DNA from: Hepsetus odoe
Lineage: Eukaryota; Chordata; Actinopteri; Characiformes; Hepsetidae
Assembly (NCBI GenBank): GCA_017165825.1
Contig: CM029370.1
Location: forward strand, 14,470,233-14,534,232
Length of the DNA stretch: 64,000 bases
Direction: 5' to 3'
The translations under genes and the position numbers were made by a program. The notes below the pieces were generated by a model. It was given only the letters and a program-made list of their open reading frames with translations, made no database searches and had not been told where the DNA came from. Shown piece by piece: positions 57,905-64,000 of the stretch (the stretch's first letter is position 1; every line of letters begins with the position of its first letter).

Positions 57905-58640
57905 TATTAGTGTGCAGAATTATTACACAACAAAATGAAAAATGAAATTCCCATCTCACTCGTTTAGTTTCATCTGTTAAAGTAAGAATAATAAACAAAC
58001 AAGAAACAACAAATAAAACTTTTCTGACATTTAAAACGAAAAAACAGGGACTGATGCAGCCACCCTTCTTTTCAATAAAAGGGTCACGCAGTGGAGAACT
58101 TCCATACACGTGAGCATTGTCCTGCAGAAAAATCAGGGTCTTCTTGAAAGATGCAGAGGAGCTCTGTGCCTGTTACTGATCCAGCAACTGACCCATCCAT
58201 CAAGAGTCACTCTCATCTCATCAGTCCATAAAGCCTTTGAAAAATCTGTCCTGAAAAAACCTGTCTCTTGTTCAGTGGTGGTCAGGTTTCGGTCTTCCTT
58301 ATCTTGGCCATGTCTCTGAGCACTGAACACAATGTTCTTCTGGACACTCCAGAAAGGTTCAGTTCTGGAATATGACAGGACTGGAGCATCATGGGTTCCT
58401 GGTAGCGTTACACTTGACTCTTCTCAGATTTTTGGCAGTTCATTTGTATCTTTTTTCTCTGTTTCTTTGCAACTCTGTTGATCATTTGCAACAAACCGTT
58501 TGATGGTTCTCTGATCACACCTCAATGTCTTAGCGATTTCAAGAGCGCTGCATTCCTCTGAAAGACTTTTTACAATTTTTCTGTCTGATTTTAACAGAAC
58601 CCTGTTTACTCAGGTAAAGTGCAGGCTGATTTATGTTTGG
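57905..58640 (-). mobile_element. Tc1/mariner-type transposon relic (WTDEMRVTLDG family)
   Basis: On the minus strand in order: DQRTIKRFVANDQQSCKE (helix-turn-helix part), SAQRHGQDKEDRNLTTTEQE, then FSKALWTDEMRVTLDGWV (first catalytic D), WISNRHRAPLHL, and LQDNAHVYGSSPL (second catalytic D). The third acidic block is missing. The low-coordinate terminus GTGTGCAGAATTATTACACA is preserved. Frames are broken by several indels. Confidence 0.82.
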
Positions 58641-58672
58641 CTTCAGTTGGAAAATGCAAAACAAGATACAGA

Positions 58673-58868
58673 AGATTTTGGGCTCAAATCTCAGACCAGT
58701 AGGTTGCCCTGAGATACCCTTGAACAAGGTATTGTCCCAATCACTGCTCCCCAAGCACTTAGAAATAGCTGCCCTCTGCTGTATGTGTAGGATAAATGCA
58801 GAGGTCATATTTCGTTGTGGTTCACTGTGTGCTGTGCTCCACAATGACAAGTTGTCACTTGCACTTTT
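58673..58868 (+). mobile_element. tRNA-derived SINE, family 1, 5'-truncated
   Basis: Starts at box B (GGCTCAAATCTCAGACC), continues CAGTAGGTTGCCCTGAGATA, CCCTTGAACAAGG, and ends GACAAGTTGTCACTTGCAC. Box A is missing. It is adjacent to the transposon relic ending at about 58640. Confidence 0.85.
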
Positions 58869-60197
58869 GCTGTTTGCCTGTTTTTTTGTCAAGTTTACCA
58901 AAAATTCTGAACATTTTTTCCCCTGAAATTGTCAAAAAGCTCTGCTTCTCTATGACAACTCATTATTTAAATGTAATTTCCCATTAGCAGCACAAAGAAC
59001 TGTTCTCACAGGCAACACCTCCCGCAGGTGCCCCCTATCAGTGTCATCGTTTACTTGATGTGGAAGAGTAAAAGTAAAAATAATGAGAATAATCTCTCTC
59101 TCACACACACACACCCCTCAGATGAAAGGCTTTGTGTGAAACAACCTGCAAATAAAATGTGGCCGATCAGCCAAGGAACATATAAGAGTTCCATTAGTCA
59201 CACTTATAAGACCACACACAGGAGTACGCAGGAATATACACAATCAAACACGCAAAAACAAGCACAGACATATAGAGGGTGAGAAAATCTGGCAGGTAAA
59301 CAAAGGAAGCCACCCACTCGTCACACATTTGCAGACCTCCCAGAATGCCCCTCGCAGAGCTGATTGGCGGAGGATGATCTCCTTAAAACGACTCTGAAGA
59401 CGCTGAAAGATGCCCTGCATACGGCTGTGATTGTGTGTGTGCACATAAGCGTGTGAGGTGCTTCATATTTAGCGTGTGTGTTTGTGTATGGTGTGTATAT
59501 TTGTAGAGGATAGAATGCTGTGGTCAACAGGATGAAGGGGCTTCGATTGGGTTGTTTATGTGAGGAGTTGAGTCATGTGGTTGTAACTGATCCTTTTCCC
59601 AGGTTCAATGTGTGTGTGTGTCTGTGTGTGTGTGCTTGCATGATTTCATGCTTTTTTAGTATAAAATGTAGAAAAACAAATATCATCATTAAGCTACAAT
59701 ACTGGGATCAACAAAATGCTCCCGACTGAATCGAGCGCAGAACTCAATTTCATTGTTTTAAACTAAAAACATTAAAAACAATAGGTTAAAGCATTTAACC
59801 CTTGTTTTAAGAAAGGCACTCACATGGCATTTTGCATGTGGATGTGCTCTGTAATTCCCAGCACTGCTCTATTTCTCTGTAACCAATAGCACACCACTCA
59901 GCAGTTAGCTATAACTGTATTAAACTAAACCCAGAAAGAGACATGGAGAAGGACACAGGAGACGAGGAGAAAGACAAACCAATTAACAATCTATAATCTT
60001 AAAACTGCATAAAAGACAGAAAAAAGTTTTATTCCAAGTATTCGATATGTGTAGAGTGTATGGACATCATAAAGTAAATTATTACAGGGAAAACAGTACT
60101 GATACTCTGTTAAATAGCTACAGCTATTCTGCTTGCTTCTGACTTCTGGGTCATCAGCCAAACTGCTTACTGACCCCATGTCTTAACACCGTTGAAT

Positions 60198-60199
<2 letters not shown>
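58869..60199. other. Intron sequence with an exon-like frame at 59300-59430
   Basis: On the minus strand an AG (…acaatcacag) precedes an open stretch containing MQGIFQRLQSRFKEIILRQS then ALRGAFWE. No convincing donor follows and no SCFD2 similarity is seen. Short GT runs at 59612-59635. Confidence 0.35.
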
Positions 60200-60234
<35 letters not shown>

Positions 60235-60492
60235 TGTGATTATTAGAGTTTGTCCTCTTGCTAACATGTCACACATGTTTTATTATTCGTGTGTGTGTGT
60301 GTGTGTGTGTGTGTGTTTCCAGACCCCCTAGAGAAATAGAGTGAGACGTTCCTATCAGCACTCTAAACGACATGCTGTTACACTGCTAAGCCTCAATGCA
60401 GATAAACAATATGCACACTGTTTATTGCACACACACACACCCCCCACACGCATGCGCACACACACACACGCATGCGCACACACACACACACA
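60200..60492. repeat. GT-GT-CA microsatellite cluster
   Basis: (GT)15 at 60200-60231, (GT)13 at 60290-60315, then CA with GCATGCGC interruptions at 60429-60492 in inverted orientation. Confidence 0.94.
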
Positions 60493-60591
60493 GAGTGGTA
60501 TAGCTTGGATTCTTGCCAAATCTGGCTCCCAAATTTCAGTGACTTCACACCCCTTGATTCAGGTTATTTCTCATGAACTTTGTGTTTTGTT

Positions 60592-62083
60592 TATGCAGCG
60601 GGTAAGAAGTATTGAACACACAAATGTTTTTAAATCAGTAAATATATTTCTTATGGGGCCAAAAGACATGTAATTTACAAAAAAAACAAAAATGAAATAT
60701 ACACATACAAAGAAATAAATAAGTCCATAAATGAGGTGTATGATTAACACAGGGAATAAGTTTTGAGCACATGAAGAAAAGAAGGTGCAAAAAGGCATGC
60801 AAAACCAGCTGAAATCGTACTTAGAAAGCAATCCTGACCTCCTATCATTGCAAATTAATATCAGATGGTTTAGTCCTAATTGATGGCCTATAATAAGGTT
60901 TTTCATTACAAAGGTATCAAACAAGAAGCATCTCATGTTGGGTAAAAGCAAAGAGCTCCCTTAAGACCTTTTTTGAAGACCAAAAATCATACTAATGGTA
61001 TTAGTTTCACACATATTTCTAAGCTTCTGAATGATCCGGAATCTGGAAGTGGAAAGAACCTAATTTCACCATAAACCAGCCACGATCAGGTACTTCTTTC
61101 AAGATTTCTGACAGAGGAGTCAAAGAATAATCAAAAGAGTTGTCCCAGAGCCAAGGATCGCTCGCGGAGAGTTTGCAGAAAGACCTGGAATTAGCAGGCA
61201 CAGCTGTTTCAAAGAAAACAAAAAATAATGCTCTCAACCAACGTGGCCTCTACGCAGGTTCACCAGGCAAGATTGAAGAAAAAAGCACGTTGAAGCGTTT
61301 AAAGTTTGCTGCACAACGTTTGGACAAGCCAAGGAAATACTGGGAGAATACAGTCTGGTCAGATGAGACCAAAATTGAACTCTTTGGAGAGTGAAATTGA
61401 GTTTGGAGTTGGAAACATCATGATGTTGAGCTGTTTTTCAGCATATGGTACTGACAGACTTCATATAACTGAAGGAAGGATGAATGGACAAACAGGTACC
61501 GGGGCATTCTTGATAAGAATCTGCTGCCATCTACCAGGATGCTGACGATGAAACAAGGAAAGACATTTCAGCAAGACCAGGATCCCAAATATACAGACAA
61601 GGAAACTCTCAAGTGGTTCAGAGAAAAAAAATAAAGCTGCTAGAATGTCCCAGTCAATCACCGAACTTGAATCCAACTGAAAATCTACTGAAAGAACTGC
61701 AGATCAGAACCTTCTAGTACTAGAAGAGACTCCAGAACCTTCAAGATTTGAAGACAGTTTGTGTGGAAGAATGGGCCAAAAATCACACCTGAGCAATATA
61801 AGTGACTAGTTTCTCCATATCGGAGGTGACTTGACTCTGTCATTACCAACAAAGGCTTTTCTTCTAACTATTAAATACATTTCAGTGAGTGTATTCAATA
61901 CTTATTCCCGGTGTCATTCCACTTTACGACACATTACTTAATTTACGGACTAATTTATTGTGATTTGTTGTGATTGTATGATTGGATTACTTGGGTTGTT
62001 ATCGACATCTGGTTGGCCCCATTAGAAATATCTTTACTGAGAGAAATGTTGTGTTCAATACTTATTTTCCCTCCTGTGGTATA
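60592..62083 (+). mobile_element. Tc1-like transposon, both ends present, inactive
   Basis: About 1.5 kb. Terminal inverted repeats: left GTAAGAAGTATTGAACACAC ... TTATGGGGCC, right its complement GGCCCCATTAGAAATATC ... GTTCAATACTTATTTTCCC, over about 60 bases. Transposase remnants in order: NQRGLYAGSPGKIEEK, LDKPRKYWENTVWSDETKIE (first catalytic D) LFGE stop, a DPKYTDKETLKWF-like block (second D region), then ECPSQSPNLNPTENLLKELQ (third). Stops and frameshifts throughout. One of the most complete DNA transposons in the window. Confidence 0.87.
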
Positions 62084-64000
62084 AACTAATAACATAATTT
62101 TAACAAGGGCTCTCAAAACTAAATGCATTTAATATGACGTCCTTCACAAATCACACGTCTTCATTCTATACAGGAAAAGCTGAATGTAATATAATGCAAA
62201 TCTTATACAGGCAATGTGCAAAGGTTTAAACACTTTTGATTAAAAGGGATGGTTTAATGATTTGTTAGAAAAAAAGAGGTTGAAAAGGAGAAACTTAAAT
62301 ATGTAATTTTCTTGCAGAATCTGGAGAAAAAATATCCCTGTATATATTAACTTATTGAAAATTATAAAGGGAAAAAATGATTCTTTTTTTGCACAGGTCA
62401 GATTCCATGTTTAAGCAAATTAATAATGACTTTTTAATAAACTATGAATAATTGCGCTCTCTATACTGGATGTACAGACTTACACTAAACAACAAAACAC
62501 AATCTTGTACTTAAAAAATTTCATTAGAAAGTTGATTTGTAATTTTTAAAGTAACACCAAAGTTGACTGATAGTATTGGCTACACACAACATTAACTGCC
62601 ACATTCAATTCCTGATAAAATCCATTTTAATTACATTAATGAAAGTTTAGAAACTTCAATTCTGTTACAATTTCCCCGTGTGATTGAAACATGGGTGAGA
62701 ATAATTGCAAGGACTAGAGTGTTTCAGGGTGCATACACAATAAGGGAGAACAGCCCATCTAACAATAACAACTACAGTAAGAAAATCGTTTAATTAGAAA
62801 CGCTGAAATAAATCAGGAAGCAGCAAACACCTTGCCCAAAAGCTTCTCCAGTTCTAGCACCTACCCATCTACCAATGCTCGTTCAGACATTCTGTCATAC
62901 TGTGGCTAATAACATTCAGCACTTGCTGAGTACGGTGATGCCAGAGGTAATGACTGTACACTTGGCTGAGAATAAGTCCAGTAAAGAACTCATTTCCTAC
63001 AGTGTGCAATTTGAACGGAACCATTTTCTTAGATAAACAGAGTTTCTCCCTTTAATTAAAAACAGACACACACACACAGGCTTGTTTTTACACAATGTCG
63101 GGACACAAGGTCGTACATATAGCCCACACGACGTTCCATACACTGGGAATGGAGGAAAAAGTTACGGGAAAATAGGGAACAAACTTAACTAACGTCAAAC
63201 TTCATTTAAAAACCCTTTTCCAAAGTGATTTTGGAACATTTCTATTGGTCCTTTAGTGAAGTATCTGCATGCAATAAAACTGTTCTAAGCCTGTCCCAGA
63301 AAGTTAAATGAATGTAAAATAAAAGCTAGAACAAAAAAGGTTAGAATTATGTTTCCTAACTATAGATGCACCTCTGAGAAAACCTTCTCAGTGACTGTCA
63401 CAGTATATTTCTGCTTTTATTAGCTAAAATATACATTTGACCCTCTGTACACAGACTGCTCAGTGAGGGACCTCTAGCTGTGGTTCAGTGCTTTCCAAAA
63501 TGCAGATGCTCCCTGATGCAAACTCTTAACAGGCCTTATTCTCTGCCCCTTCAGCGGATAGTAGTAAACAAACTCTCAAACAAAATGAAAGACATCTGTG
63601 GGAGTGTGTTAGTGTGTGTGTGTCCAAGACTTTAATAAGTATCTTGAGGTCTTATAATACATGTACTATAATTTGTCTCCTCCTTCTCAGAGGAGGAGGT
63701 ACTTATGAGGGCACGTGTGAGTATGTGTGTGTTTGTGTGTCACACTTGACTGTCCGATAAATCAGGGCTTCTCTAACTGGGGATGGCGGCGCCCCTGGAG
63801 GGTCCTAGGGGTGGTTTTAAGACGACAGTAAAAAAGATGTGCCTCTACTCAGTAATTTTCCATGTTGTTAGTTTGTTAAATCCTCTATGGCCAAGTGTAA
63901 AACTTGTTTATTAATAGCAGAAGTAAAGTAAAATGTGTTAAACTTGCCAACCAAACACAAATCAAAGCCTTCCAGCAACCGGATAGCCTTTTGTCTATTG
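62084..64000. other. Intron sequence, nothing recognised
   Basis: AT-rich to about 62.8 kb, then ordinary sequence with a short (CA)6 at 63064 and GT runs near 63617 and 63725. No repeat family or exon recognised. Confidence 0.4.

Larger units (their letters stand above)
17586..64000 (-). other. scfd2: scfd2 upstream intron, at least 46.4 kb (partial)
   Basis: No minus-strand segment right of 17585 that I could read resembles the preceding SCFD2 region, which in the human protein as I remember it carries a PEELL...YSVTGE block and an LSPLLQ block. The exon upstream must end with one base of a split codon whose remaining bases are GA. The whole stretch is therefore taken as one intron, rich in repeats. 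A short or diverged exon could still have been missed by eye. Confidence 0.6.

Noticed and set aside
58539..58901. 120-codon minus ORF as a gene
   Set aside because: It spans a SINE and the N-terminal end of a decayed transposase.
1..64000. CRISPR array, operon, prophage, plasmid or other prokaryotic system
   Set aside because: Repeats are eukaryotic microsatellites and transposons, and the only gene is split by introns. No regularly spaced palindromic repeats occur.

Overview
The window is vertebrate, almost certainly teleost, nuclear DNA. It is AT-rich and carries dozens of (CA)n/(GT)n and (GA)n microsatellites, many decayed Tc1/mariner-type transposons, 5'-truncated non-LTR retrotransposon ends and tRNA-derived SINEs. 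The repeat mix (a SINE with GTGGCCTAGTGG box A, and L2-type tails with 'gctaaatg') looks like an otophysan fish such as a characin or catfish, but that placement is a guess.

The only protein-coding gene I can support runs on the minus strand through the whole window: scfd2, Sec1 family domain-containing protein 2. Three consecutive internal exons are visible at 17440-17585, 7694-7828 and 3793-3912. Together they encode about 133 residues just before the C-terminus. Their splice phases are compatible (the first begins in phase 1, all other borders are phase 0), they have AG/GT borders, and the peptides match my memory of vertebrate SCFD2. None of the three contains a long ORF of its own. The last exon should lie left of base 1, and the earlier exons should lie beyond base 64000. 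Everything else is therefore intron: at least 3.8 kb, then 3.8 kb, 9.6 kb and at least 46.4 kb.

Layout. 1-3.8 kb: last visible intron, with a LINE end, a SINE and a Tc1 deletion derivative. 3.9-7.7 kb: CA tracts, a SINE, a Tc1 half and a 674-bp LINE insertion with a 13-bp target duplication. 7.8-17.4 kb: a long CA/CG tract, Tc1 relics, a hAT-like fragment and two SINE families. 17.6-64 kb: one very large intron with GA tandem duplications, three further members of the long-TIR Tc1 family (four in all), LINE ends, a 33-bp minisatellite, a pair of roughly 400-bp direct repeats, dense CA/GT clusters, a polypyrimidine block and two more complete Tc1/mariner relics.

I found no operon, CRISPR array, free-standing tRNA or rRNA gene, and no previously undescribed molecular system. 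The points most worth a second look are the short scfd2 exons, the independently deleted long-TIR Tc1 family, the two insertions with clean 13-bp duplications, the 42.7/44.7-kb duplicate and several exon-like or relic-coding stretches.
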